Below the pieces are notes generated by a model. That model saw nothing but the letters and a program-made list of their open reading frames with translations, was not told the origin of the DNA and searched no databases. Positions 48,797 to 61,461 of a stretch of 64,000 nt of DNA are shown here, piece after piece; position 1 is the first letter of the stretch, and each line of letters opens with the position of its first letter. Source of the DNA: Membranipora membranacea. Taxonomy: Eukaryota > Bryozoa > Gymnolaemata > Cheilostomatida > Membraniporidae. The position numbers and the translations under genes are program-made. The DNA is taken from contig OU612074.1 of the NCBI GenBank assembly GCA_914767715.1, forward strand, positions 5,409,501-5,473,500, read 5' to 3'.

Positions 48797-49440
48797 TTTA
48801 CAGCCATAGTGTAGGTGTCATAATGATACTAGTTGTTCATATTTGGATGGATTGAGAGCGATGTAATGATTGGAACAGGTGTTTTGCGTTTCACAGTAGC
48901 ACAATAAGCTGCACGAAAATAACCCCACCCCACATCAATCTACAACTGCACAGCTACTTAGTAATTTTTTGCGAACCCTGAGAAAGTCACAGTTACATTA
49001 CTTATAACACTAACTACTGTAACCCTGCATATAGACCCATCGCTTGAGCCACGCGTAAACAACCACCCCCCCCCCCCCCCCCCCCACAGAACTGTATGTT
49101 CAAAAATAACTGGTGGAATCTTATGTTATTTTGCAGCAATAGTGTAAGTGCCATAATGGTCCCAGTTTTCCACTTTCAGATGCACGGATTGCAATGTGAT
49201 GAACGGAACGGGTGATTCGAGCTTCACAGTAACTCAATGAGCTGCTTGTAAACACCCCCCCCCCCCCCAAAGCTGGCTTATAAAGATGTTCTGTCAAAAA
49301 GTCTCCAACCGGATGAATTATAATTTTGCAGTGACTGATTTCTTTATCATTATTATTGATGCAGGAATTTTGACCATCATAAGTCAATCAATGAGCTTCC
49401 TTTGCTCTTTACTTCCAGTGGTTGACACCAACTTTTATCA
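48797..49440. repeat. Module M3 and degenerate tandem copies
   Basis: 48797-49065 matches the start of M1/M2 and ends in a 20-base C run (49066-49085). 49091-49268 is a more diverged second copy, again ending in a C run (49255-49268); 49280-49340 shows traces of a third. Confidence 0.65.
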
Positions 49441-52400
49441 ATTGTTTTGCCGCCCGATCTAGCCTTAGCCTTAGCCGACAGTAGGACCTTATCTGTATCA
49501 TAGGTTTTGCTGTGTTTGATATTGCTTCAGTGGTTTTATCTAATCATGTATAAATCCTATTGCGCCTTTCTGATTAGACCCATGTGTTTGTATTTTGGTT
49601 TTGTTTTGATTTCTTGATTTTTTGTTTCGTGGCGTTGTCCGCTCATGTTTGTTTTTCTGTCGTGTTGTTGGCCTGGCCTTTTAAAGAGTCATCGTGGTCC
49701 TTGAAATACTTCTATTTAATGTGTTAAACACCTCAACCAAGACATTTATTATCTATTATTTTTCAATATTTGTCATGTTCTAAAATGAATAGGCGTAATC
49801 ATTATAGCTGATGGTGAAATATATATTATTGCGTTTTCCAGATAAAAATTGTGCCAGTCATCAATTCTTTCGGACATGTATTATATTGGATTGAAGTCTA
49901 CTGATTCATATTATTTACTACTTTCACTTTGGGGTTGATCTATCTTACCAAGTCCAACAACAACAACAACAGCGACAAACTGATACAACCAACCTTACAA
50001 CTTTAAATTTGACTGAATCCCATTCTAACCTAGGCTCCACTTTATGAAAGGGAAGCAGTGTTTGGAATTTATATCTAAGCATATTTGAGTATGACATCTG
50101 GAAAGGTATGTTTTATTTTCAGTCATAAATCAAAATACTAATCAACAATATTTGAGTTTATTGTAATTGAGACAAGGAAATTGTGTTGCCTCCTTCTGAG
50201 TACAAGTTTATAAACATTCTGCTTTACATTTGTCCATCCTTCAGTTTACTGCCCTGGTTGGTGCTGCTGCCAGTGCAAGCCAATTGGCATGCCAACTTCT
50301 AGAACAAACAAAAAGATAAAGAAGGCGTTAAATGTAAGACAAAAATTCAGTCTCAACAAAGTATGAACTGCTGAAAGTTGGTTCATATAGTTTGAATGGA
50401 AAATAAACTTCAGATCATTTAGGAAGAAGGTTTTTTTTCTTTGTTCCTGAACAAGCTGAACAGAAAGATTAACAAACCAATGAATAAATTTTTTGAAAGC
50501 ATCCTTGTGATGTCTTTTTACCGAGTTAATTTTAGCGGATACTAACATACATTAACAATATTGTCTTCACTATTTGCTGTCGCAAAGCTGAAATTATTCT
50601 TGATCTTTTTAGGCAACTGTTTTATCTCTGTTGCAGACATAAACAGCTATCAAATGATATCAGCGGTACAATATAGCTCCAAACAACAAGCAAACTAGAA
50701 TTGAATCGAATCAGATGGACAACCTTTGCTAGACATATGACCAATATCTCAGTTTCCCAATAAATCAAAGAAGATATTCAGGGTTGTAGTAAAGGAAAAA
50801 TAGTAAGGTAGGCAAAAGGTGTTAAATTACACCACGGGGGAGTATTGAGAGCTCCTCATGTGTGATCCAGGTGTTATCTCTATGGCCTTTTTATGATACA
50901 AAACAAATGGAAGGCCCAAACGAGCTGATTCAGATATATCCAATTATTGAGTTTTAGGGCAACTCTATATTTAGCGTTTTAGGGGAAGCAGTGTCTTCCT
51001 GCCTCTCCTATAACTACAGACTTGATATTTATAGACTGCATATGATGCAATTGAGCTAGTACCTCCTACTCAAAGTCTGTGATGAAATACTGACTATGTA
51101 GAGCTGTACCTACTGCCTGATTAGATGATGCTGATGTGTGTATTCTAGTAAAATCATGCAAGCTTGGATGATTATTGAAGTCCAACAACATTTGAAAAGG
51201 AGAATGTTCAGCAGGCCCTGTCTAACTAGCAAGCAGTTGAATAACTGGTAACTTACTCACTCATCAAGATGATGTCCAAAAGTAAGGCAGGAAAGTAATG
51301 GCAGGCTTGACAACAATGGCTATATTTATATCTGTATTGAGAGCGGAACCCCGCTGTCTTATTTTTTGTCGACTCATCATTTGGTATATTTCAGTCTGTT
51401 TGATAGAATAGGTATCAATCCACAAATGGTACGCACCATGACAAGCGGAGTGACAATTGTATCCTGTTTTTGGACAATTTGTGGTCGTCAGTCTACCTGA
51501 TCGACTTTTAATTGTTAGCAATTTCCATCCCTAGCCATCAATTGAGAGCTTGTGGCGGGTCAATATCTCACTGCTGTCCCATCATTTATGGTAGCTTCAA
51601 TCTAGCATCTCGGAGATTTATTTTGTTCCCGTGATATTAATAGGACAGTGTGTGAGTTGTACAGGGTCAGTAGGGTAATTTAGCAAAGAACACAGAACGT
51701 CAAATCAGCTTAGGCTTAGCATTGTTTCTGAAGTCTAATCTTAACTTTGCTAACTGGGTAATGTTTGATTATATTTACATGAAATTACCAATGCTAAACT
51801 CTCTCTGCCTAATCTAGCAAAACATATATACCGGATTCGAACCAACTAGGTTTTCAGCCTCAGTTCCATGCTTGAAATATTACATGGAAATGGGAAAATC
51901 GATTTGTAAACAAAGTAACGGGTGTCAGTAAAAATGAATGATGATGAAATTATTGCCTCGCTTAGGTTATTCAGTGCAAGACACAATCAGGACATTGATG
52001 AGAGAAATTGTTTAGTTATAAAGTAATTCTGTCACATAACTGAATGACTAATGTTTTGATTTTTCTGTGCAGAAACATCAACATTCCTTTTTATGGATTG
52101 GGTATCTATCTTAATTAATAACATTTTCAGTGTGATTTTCTTTCTTAACAATATGGCAAAAAGAGAAAAGAAGGCAATAAATAAAATGCCTAAAAATATT
52201 TTCATGGAATAACAGAAGGCAATAAATATGATGTTCCAGTGCCGAGCTAAGGTTACATAACAATGACCACTACATATATATTATTGCAGCAGAACGCGGA
52301 CAATATACAGCCAGTAGCCGTGGTCGGATCCCACAGGAGAACCGCTCCCTACACTGATGGCAGAATGATGCAAGCTCAGAATACAACAGTAAAGAGACGG

Positions 52401-52784
52401 TATATGACAGTACAGTGAAGATAGCAGTATACTACAGCACATACAATAGAGGACACAACTTCTGCACATGGTTTTCGTATTGATGTTTAATTGGCTACAA
52501 GGATACCATAGCACCTACAAGACAGGGCATATTTTATGCACTGAAGAATTCGATTGAGCGGCTTCAAGAAGCCTGACATAGAGCGTGACAATTAAACTGC
52601 TCTTACATTCCATAAACATTATTGGAGCTCGCATCCTAGGCATACACCTTCAAGAGAACAGTTCATATAGTTACTCACAGCGCAACAGAATTCAGACTGG
52701 TCTACAGAAGAATTAGTCTCCACAGTAGAGTAGCGTCCACAAACAACAAAAAATATTTTGTTAATCGAGTTCATATTAGGTGAA
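49441..52784. other. Gene-poor stretch
   Basis: No supported gene. A short (CAA)n run lies at about 49958-49975. ORFs of up to 100 codons have no recognisable domain. Confidence 0.45.
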
Positions 52785-53345
52785 CATCACAGAGAAGATT
52801 CTCGCTTGGTCACCAGAGCCCACTAACAAATAATAGCTGCATCAAATTGAACAGCAAAGATTGTTGCTTGGCCATTAGAGCCCATAGACAAAGCAAAACT
52901 GCATCAAATATGATGGCGAAGATTGTTACTTTGCCCACAGAGCCCACAGACAGAGAATTGCTGCACCAAAAATGACAATAGAGACAGCTCTAAAGATATT
53001 TATCCGTAGAAGATTATCATTTGGCCAAAGAGCCAACTTAGAAAGAATAGATGCACTAAAGTTTTCAGCAAGGATGTTTAACAGAGCCCACAGACAGGGC
53101 TGCACCAAAGTTTACAGCAAAGATTCTTATTCGGCCATCAGATCCCACAGACAAATAATAGTTGCACCAAATTTGGCAGGAAAGATTGTTGCATTGCCAA
53201 TAGAGCCCATAGACAAAGCAAAACCGAACCAAATATGACAGCAAAGATTATTACTTTGCAAACAGAGCCTACAGACAGACAGAGAATTGCTGCACCAAAA
53301 TTGACAATAGAGACAGCTCAGAAGATATTTATACAGAGCTATAGG
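52785..53345. repeat. Degenerate tandem array, ~62-bp units with ~325-bp higher-order period
   Basis: Units share AAGATT-TT, a GGCCA/TGCC box, AGAGCCCA-AGACA and TGCACCAAA. The pair of units at 52859 recurs at 53184 (325 bp later), including the AATTGCTGCACCAAAA-TGACAATAG segment and GATATTTAT end. Short ORFs across it are by-products. Confidence 0.75.
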
Positions 53346-54814
53346 GACTCTGACAATATTGAAAATTAACCGGTTCTGTGTTTTCTGTAATCCTCTTTAG
53401 CTATTTTTCTTGAAAAAAAAATCTGAACTTCTTAACCATCTAAGAAAAAATGGGTTTTAGAAAATATACATTTTCTAGAAAAGAGAAGTTTATTCAATAT
53501 GTAAGTTAAGCTTATTTACGCAACTGTCTTAGCTTGTGAAGATTTTGACCATGGCTTTAGACACTGTGACCTCAAGTTAGGGCACATGCAGCAACAGCAG
53601 AGGCTGTACAGTAGGGTTGTGATAGCTTTGGTGCTACAAATCAAAAATTCCTTACTGAATATGCACAGTTTGTGTTGCTACAAGTTTGTAGATACTTTGA
53701 GGACGCAAACAACCAAAGTTAACTATGACTGTTGATACAATTAAACACAAAAACTTTCAAAAATCGAACATCAATACCAGGTTCAACCATTTCAATAAAA
53801 TCAAACAGCACTTATGCGGTAGTGGAATGTATTCTATTATTGACATCTGATCATCTGTCATAATGTTCTGAAATCTCAGGAGTATTCTGCCCCTTATTGC
53901 AAAGTGCACAACTCCAATTAGGATAGGGGTTTGTGGGTAGCATACTGGGAATTATGAAATCAAATGGCACGAACATCGTTGTTGTTCAATGCGAATAGCT
54001 GCTTCCAGGTGTATGTAGGTAGGAGTAATAGTGTGAACCATGATAACCTCGACATTTCAGATTAACTTTGATGACATCATTGAATGCTGATCGCCAGGTA
54101 GAAACTGTACTGCTAGAAAGCAAACACTTTTTTCTACATCATCTTGACCGTCACAGAAAGTATCGGTGTATTAAGAGGACGATGATATTGGAAGCTGGCA
54201 TTAAACATCAGTGATCTCTGTACAATAGATAAGGGTGTGGGTTTGATCCTGGAACACCATTCATCCTAGCTAGGTCTTTGCATAACAAGACCAAAAATAC
54301 CAGAGGTCCTATGTGTGTTCGCCCATGCAATAAAATTGCTTTCTTGATTCCCTTCAATACAGAGAGTAACTATATTGGATTTTCTTCATGAAAGGGTAGG
54401 GGTACTGCTAGGGCACTATTGGGTCAGCATTTGTACTTCTGAAGAGATAACACTTGCCGCATAGAACATTATTAGACCTAGAGCATTTTGTATGCAGCGA
54501 TTCAAATTGATTTCTTCATAACATCATGGGGAGGTTACTGCAATTGTGGAAATATTTTGATCATTGAACGGCTACAGGATTGACCAATTAGTGACTGCAG
54601 AAAAATTAATTCTATTTCCTGCTCAACTGCTGATGATTGTCCAACGTGAACTGATACCAAAATAATGTTTAACATCATGTCATATAATTCTACTTCATTT
54701 TGACATATTGCACAGGAGAATAAATTAAAATTTAATTAACACAAGTGAATGAATATAACAAGGCCAGGTAGAGTAAAATGTAAAACGAAAATGTTTATAA
54801 TCATGTCAAGTAAT
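53346..54814. other. Non-coding; dispersed repeat member
   Basis: 53870-53990 resembles 56735-56850 (CTGCCCCTTA-TGCAAAGTG-ACAACTCC...). No gene supported. Confidence 0.4.
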
Positions 54815-54820
54815 TTTATT
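54815..54820 (-). terminator. Poly(A) signal for the D8C gene
   Basis: AATAAA on the minus strand 180 bp beyond the stop codon at 55000. Confidence 0.4.
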
Positions 54821-54999
54821 GATTGATCATTTGTCTAACAAAGAGGAATTGCAGTCCAACATTTATTTTGATTACAGAGCAAAAATATATAAAAATCAAG
54901 CAAATGAATTCAACAAGGCAAGTGCATTAAATCTAATGGTAGAAAGTGAATTAAAACAAAAATTGCTTTGTAATTTAAATTTAGAGGCAAATCAGAGTA

Positions 55000-55695
55000 T
55001 TACATCTGGCTCATTCCACAAAATCCAAAGGGACAATATTCTATATCCTCATAGCGATAGATGAAGTCACTGACCTTATCAGAACATTTCATGATACTGG
55101 CTTTAAAAGTAAACAGCCTACAATTGCCACCTAAGGGACCATAAAGCCTATACGGAGTAGATAATCCTACCGCTTTAGGGGTTTTATCATCACTCCAAAT
55201 CGGTGCATGAGTTCCACAGCTGTTTGGACCGATACATCTGTTGAGAAAACTGTTTCCGGCACCAGAAGCAAACCTAAACCAAGGTCTTCCCAGCTTGTGC
55301 ATCTCTTTGGTGTCACAGTTAAAGGCACCAGGATCTGTATATCCTGTAGTGTAGTTTGATCTCCAGCTCTCTGTAAGGTTGACAGCTTCGACGCATTCTT
55401 CTGGGTATGACTTTGGCTCTGGCTGAATTTTACTTTCTCTACATTTCTGGAGCTCAGCGTACATGGAGTCAAAGTCCTGCTGGATGAGTTTGAGTCGATA
55501 TTCGCTTTTGAGCAGACTTCTCTTCAACTTTTCAAGACCTGGATGCTCAGTGATTTGACAATCTTCTGCAGCCAGACGCTTTAATAGAGAATCAACTAGA
55601 TCTTTGTACACCATGATGTTACGTTGCGCCATATCATCGCTCAGAGCACTGTTGACAAACAGCAGTACGACCAGGAAGCTGGTGATTACTGTCAT
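55000..55695 (-). CDS. Secreted coiled-coil + D8C (uromodulin/GP2-type) protein, 231 aa
   Basis: Single coding exon. ATG at 55695, 12 bases after a good acceptor (TTTGTTTTAG), which implies a 5' UTR intron. Residues 1-19 form a signal peptide (MTVITSFLVVLLFVNSALS). Residues 28-90 are charged and probably a coiled coil. Residues 101-226 match the D8C domain: exactly eight Cys (101, 127, 154, 160, 192, 204, 221, 226), WRSNYTT, RPWFRFASGAGNSF and CGTHAPIWSD. N-glycosylation sites at NLTES and NYTTG. Unlike uromodulin and GP2 it has no EGF or ZP domain. D8C proteins act outside the cell, often as glycan-bearing surface or secreted proteins; the specific function is unknown. Confidence 0.88.
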   Translation of the reverse strand: MTVITSFLVVLLFVNSALSDDMAQRNIMVYKDLVDSLLKRLAAEDCQITEHPGLEKLKRSLLKSEYRLKLIQQDFDSMYAELQKCRESKIQPEPKSYPEECVEAVNLTESWRSNYTTGYTDPGAFNCDTKEMHKLGRPWFRFASGAGNSFLNRCIGPNSCGTHAPIWSDDKTPKAVGLSTPYRLYGPLGGNCRLFTFKASIMKCSDKVSDFIYRYEDIEYCPFGFCGMSQM

Positions 55696-57547
55696 GTTGA
55701 ACGCCTAAAACAAATCAAGTCAGTCAAATTTTAGAAGCTAGATTACAGGCAAACCGCTGTGTCCTAAAAAGTCATCTGTATAATGGAATGTAATTGAGAA
55801 ACTCAAGTTGGAATACTCTCTTTGCTTTCCATTATAAGTAGATGTGAATCGAAATTGGATATTTCTCGCCGCTTGAAATGCACGGTAATCAGTTTCTAAC
55901 CACTAAACTACCTGGAATCACTATATATACCTCCCTTACCAATACTAGTCGGATACTGGAAAGTCCGGTGTCACTAAATCGCTATGGATACAGGTAGATA
56001 GATGGATAGGATTTTATAGCTAGCATAACTCATGTACAGTAATTCATTGGTCAAGATCTTTGTAGATAATCACCTACCATGAATATCTTAGATGTTCTGC
56101 TTAGAAAGAGCTGTTAAGCTGCCAAAGAAATAAAACTGTGCACCTTAGTAACAATCAAGTTAGAAGTGAAGTTACATTAAATGTACATAGTTATATATTC
56201 TTATCTTTAAACATATATCCAACTTTCACCCATTCATTTGGCATAAGTCTTATCTTATCAGCAAACTGACGTCAATATTTCACTATGAGCTTATGTATCT
56301 CTGATCATTAGAGTCAATTTAGTCTGATTACTTCAGGTGTACCCGCCTTTTATTTTAGAAACTTACCTCAAATTGTCACATTTGATATTTTGTGATGGTA
56401 CTCAAGCTACAACTATTGATAATGCTCAATCGATTAAAGAAATACATGCAATAGTATACCACTTGGTCAGTATGCCTCATCATTCCATTGCGCCCACATA
56501 TCATAGCTTAAGGTCTGGCACTTTGGGCAAAAAAAAACTGTTCTGACGTCATGTGATGTTAACCATTCGCTACTTCCAAAGGCGTGAGAAGGATTCAGCA
56601 GTGCAGAAATTTTGGATAAAAAAAATACAACTGTGGGAGAGCCACAAATCAATTTATTGCTCTGTGATAGTTTTAATCAACTTTTGCAGTGAATTTGACT
56701 GCATGTTGTAAGTAATATTCTTGTCATATCATGTTTGTAGTTTTCTGCCCCTTACTGCAAAGTGGACAACTCCGATAAAATATAGGGGATTCTGGGAAGA
56801 GTATAGGGAAATATGACCAAATATGATTGTAAAAGGATGCTGTGTTAGCAATTTTTCTCATTATCAAGTCCTATTATGAATTCTACTCTTGGGTCGCTTG
56901 ATAAATGATTAAATCAAGCAGTAACAAATGCGCAAATAGAAGAATCCACGGTGAGAGTAGGTGCAATAAAAGCCATGAAAATTAATACCGCCTCGTATAC
57001 TCAAACTAATAACAATGATCATGGTAATTCCTGTGTCTAGCAATATGAGGCCAAACCTAATAGATCCAACCATACTGTTAAATAGCAGTGTGGAGAAAGA
57101 ACTTCACATACATACATTGGTCAATACTAGCCAGTGAGCTCAGAACAACAAAGCAATGACTTGCCCAGCCTCTCCTAGCCTTGTCAGGTGGGCAATGTTG
57201 CGTTGATCACAGGGTAATATCTTAATCAACATTTGGAAAACCTTGCCTAATGGGTTTTCCAAAAAATTAATCACGATAACTTTATTTCTTGGCTTGAATC
57301 GCCCTTTGATATGAAACTTCCTCATCTATGACGTAGACTATTCAATTATCGAATATGATGATGTAATGGGAATCTCAAAATCCCCACTCAAGTAGGGGAA
57401 AATACAAACTATTATTTGTGTTCATTGAACAACAACATTGACGTCATAGGTAAATATATCAATAGCTTTACAATAAAAAGTTCAAGCCATAAATCATTTT
57501 GGATCAGGTCAGCATTGCATTGCAGTGATTTTTATAGTTAAAATAAA
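55696..57547. other. Intergenic region between the D8C and caspase genes
   Basis: Contains the 5' UTR intron of the D8C gene and the second member of the 53.9-kb dispersed repeat (56735-56850). The two genes are head to head and may share regulatory sequence. No further gene supported. Confidence 0.4.
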
Positions 57548-59389
57548 ATGGGTGGAAACGCATTCAGTAGTCCTCAGATTCATGAAGTTAACAAGGTTTG
57601 TCTCAGTTTCAAAGAAGATAGAAGGGGAGATCCCTCTTCAATAGCATCAAAGATCAAAGCGCTAACACCAGATGACAGATTCCGCACATTAAACAGTTCT
57701 GAAAGAGATCTGCTGGGACGTAACTCTCTTTTATGGGCTATAAGTATAAACAATGCTGATCTTGCTAGAACAATACTTTATGACTGTGGGTTGAGTGACG
57801 TTCAAAGGCAACAGCTACTGGTCTGTTCAAGAGACATAGATGGATTTAACCCATTTCACTATACCGCCCTCTGGTGTGGCGGCAAAGTTATCAGACTCCT
57901 TACGTCTGCCGTAGTTGACCAGGCTGACAGGGTAAAGCTTACGCTCGATGCCAGCAACATAAAAGCCTCCCATGTTTTGCATATCTTGGCTTGTAGAGAT
58001 TTCCCATCGGCCCGTAGACACTTCATGAAGTTTCTCACCGATGAGGACCTTACTCAAGCTTTGTTGGCAAAGGACAGTAATGGTCTCACACCTATTCAAG
58101 TGTCAGTGAAAGCCTCGCAAATTAGATCTGCATTATCAATGCTATCTACCCTTCCTGACCTAGAATTCAGTCAGCATATAGGTGACCTTCCCGAAAAGTA
58201 TCCCTCTGAGACCATCAACCACTCATTGACAAAAATGGACGATCGTTTGTTGGAGGTATGTGCGCTCAAAATCCCTGATGATGTGATCATGACGATTAAG
58301 GAACCCAATCGCCCACTCTCTAGCTCACAAATCCAAATCGTCTACCCTCTATTCTTCGACTTTGTGATACCTCAAGACCAGTCGCTCACCAAGAGAAATG
58401 GACTCATAATGTATTGCAAAGTAGAGAGGCAAGGCGCTGAGGAAGAAGCTGCAGTACTCACATCAGCGCTGGAGACAGCGCGATTCAGCACACAGACTCA
58501 CGAGTGGACACGTTTCTCAGATATGAGAGAATGGATGACAGATAAGCTAGAGGAACTCAAAGAATCAACATCCGTGTTGTTTGTTGCAATAATGGCTCAT
58601 GGGTTTTCTGGGAACGTCAAAGGTGGAGACGGCTCATATGGCGAGATCACACACATCATTGACAGTGCACGCAAACAGCTCCCTGAGAATATACCAATTG
58701 TGAGTGTTACATGATAATTGCTAATAATTATTCACATAATACTTTACTAGCAGCCTCAGAGATTATGAAACGAAACTGTCAGTTAGCAGCATGCTCTCTG
58801 TGCATACAATCAGCATTGTTTGTAACGAAGTAATTATTAGACTGGCATTCATTCAAGCTAATTGAGTCAGTAAAGGGCAACTATACAATTCCCTCCATTG
58901 CCCAGCTAAGATCAAAGATGTAAAATATGCTGCCGTAGTCTGAATGAATTACTTATTTTATTCCAGATATTTCTTGTCCAAGCCTGTCAAAACCCTATTA
59001 ATAGCGGCATACAGTCCAATCAACATGTGCTCGAAAATGAAAGTAGCTTTGGAAATCCAAGCACAGAGTATCCGTCTGATGCAGCTATTCAACAAGAAGA
59101 GCTGGTTGGTGAACCTGATGCTTCAAAGGTGGCTGACACGGACTCCAATCATATTGAGCTACCAGCTAAAAACTGTGCCCTCCTATGTGCGACTGTGAAT
59201 GGAAAGAAAGCATTTCGCTGTATGTTTCCGTCTGCATTCAGTGAGGAGCTGTGCAAAGCTGATGGTAAAACCAATATATTCACGATGTTTACAAGGGCAT
59301 CCGATATCTTGGCCAATAAGGAACTGGAGCAGCTTCGAAATCAAGATCCAGAGTTTAGATCAACATTGAAGAAGACATTGTATCTTTGA
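57548..59389 (+). CDS. Ankyrin-like region fused to a caspase protease domain, 524 aa
   Basis: Exon 1 57548-58699 (384 codons) and exon 2 58967-59389 join in phase 0 at GT-AG; the junction falls just before the active-site strand. Residues 60-200 contain ankyrin-like repeats (DGFNPFHYTALWCGGKVIRLL; DSNGLTPIQVSVKAS). Residues 285-524 form a C14 caspase domain: Arg294 (VERQG), catalytic His351 (MAHGF), Gln389 and Cys391 in FLVQACQ, and Arg468 (KAFRC). These would keep the catalytic dyad and the three residues of the aspartate-binding S1 pocket. The usual QACRG reads QACQN and SHG reads AHG. The linker 395-450 has several Asp (DASKVADTDS) and may be a processing site before the p10-like part, which ends TLKKTLYL. 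No CARD or DED is seen. Likely a cytosolic cysteine protease in cell death or immunity; inferred. Confidence 0.85.
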
Positions 59390-61288
59390 CATTTTTCAAA
59401 GCATCAATCAACTTATAACAAACCTAAACACACATATCATGACAACCCTAAATACACGATCTGTTACCAAAGTGAAACTGCTAAAATGGATTATACCAAG
59501 CAAGAACTTCCCATCCATTGATTAAAGGTGACCATCCCATTTGGCTACTTATCTTATGCAGACCGCACTTTCCTTCATCTATTTATCTATTTATTTATTC
59601 TTCATTAATTTGATTATTTTTACTTAAACTTGTTTCACGAATAATACTGTGCAGGAACAGTTATCCATTCGTCTACTTACAGTGCTATCAAACCCTTTCA
59701 TGAGATTACTTTATAAGTCAGTGTGCAAAACCGCTCATTAGTTGACCACTTATGTTGGGTATATATGGTTGGCACTTTTAAATTTGCCTGGCCAAATGTT
59801 ATTGCGTATTGGGACTGTTTGAGCGTTTGTTTGCCACTTCCTACCTTCTAGGACAACTAAAATAGAATATTGAAGCGCTTTACTTACTTAATGACCGCAT
59901 ATACTCATCTCAGGTTTCGGTTCCACCCACCCACCCACCCACCCACCCCTTATTGATCACACTTAATAATTTAAACAAGGAAGCATTCACTCGACAAGTA
60001 TTCGTAACAATTTGATAGTGTGCTGTGATAGTTCCTTGTCTGGTGATATGCTCAGAAGCATACATTATTTATATTATTCTTCTTTTAATAGCTTAAATAA
60101 ATAAATATGATTGCTCGGCTACTGCGTCACTTAAGTATCAACTCCCACCTTGCAGATTTTCAATGCAATGTTGCCCAAGCGAATCAACAAGAAACAAGCA
60201 ATCTGAGTTGGCTTTATCTTAGGCAACATCTCCTAGCTATAATTATTTTGGCTGATCACGATGTCACTCATTTAAACTGAACAACAAATCAATTAAAGTT
60301 GAGTGTGTGACAAGATAAGTGCAGGGCTTAAAAGGAAACGATTGCTCACTTGCAAACACATTTGTCTAACAACGCCTGTAAGATTGACTAACAGATAGTA
60401 TTAGAAGGTTCACGAATAATTTGTTGCTTTACAACCTCATAACTAACCACTTACCCTGCTCACTGGTGCCTCATAAGTTAAGAACTCGGCAAACTTTAAC
60501 AGCCAGCTCATTTTCTTAGGAAGCTTTGATAAATCAACTGATCCCATTCAAAGCTATCAAGCGAGAAGTTCCGATTACAGCTCTCCACCCACAAACCAAA
60601 AACACTCAAATCAATTCCATCCACCATATCTTTATTATTTTATGCACTTTATTCACTTGATCAAGCATGTGCGTCATAAGACCATGTAGTACATCGAGTA
60701 GTCGGGCCTCTGTATACAATATAGAGGAAAAATATCATTTCACAGTTAAATTTATAGCAGATAGGTAGGTCAGTGTTATGGAATATGAAAGACAGGGTTA
60801 AACTACATTTCACAAATAGGCTTTTCCCAAGTAGTGCCGTACGATACTTTGGTCTCGATAACACCTTATGGTGGTGATAGTCATAATCAGGAATGGTGGG
60901 CAGCTAAGCATTAGTGGGTATTTTCTGTCAAGCCATATGTTTGCCTTGTACTTTAGGCATTACATATCTAGATGAGGGTTTATTTCATTTAGCTTGAGAG
61001 TTGCCAGGCGTTAGACATAGTCATCTTGATGAGGGAGGATAACTCTCTTGGTATTGGACGAAAGTCTTTTAAAATTTATGGCGATCTCACTTTACTGATT
61101 GGGACAACTTCAGCTTGTTTCCAGAGTTTGTATATGCCATGCCTATAATGATGACACTAATTAGTCTGCTACCAGACAGCACAGGATGTGATGTCGCATT
61201 CTATTGTCTAATATGATTACCACAATGCAGTGGTTATTTCCTTTCTATGTGAACCGTCCTACATGCTAGATGACTCTGCATTGGTCCC
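59390..61288. other. Gene-poor stretch with (CCAC)n microsatellite
   Basis: A tetranucleotide CCAC run lies at 59923-59949. No gene supported. The right part probably includes the 5' LTR of the following element, whose left end I could not define. Confidence 0.45.
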
Positions 61289-61346
61289 AATAAATAATCA
61301 TTAAACATCACCAACAAACAAACTTACAAATGGCGACACAGGCTGG
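61289..61346 (+). promoter_or_regulatory. Probable end of a 5' LTR and primer binding site
   Basis: AATAAA at 61289-61294, then an AACAAACAAACTTACA-type LTR end, then TGGCGACACAGGCTGG at 61331-61346, which fits a Ty3-type primer binding site (TGG start). Confidence 0.55.
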
Positions 61347-61461
61347 TGAAAGCTTACTCAGACTATGAGGGAGGCATGTAGTAAATGGAGGATGAACGAG
61401 AAGGCACTAGAAGACAAACTTATACACTGAAGATAAAGAACCTCAGAGAACCTGCTACAAC

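Noticed and set aside
52972-53238. 88-codon ORF as a gene
   Set aside because: It lies within a degenerate tandem repeat and has no recognisable domain.
57548-57571. N-myristoylation signal at MGGNAFSS of the caspase
   Set aside because: The residue that should be small (Ser, Thr, Ala, Gly, Cys or Asn) is Phe, so the consensus is not met.
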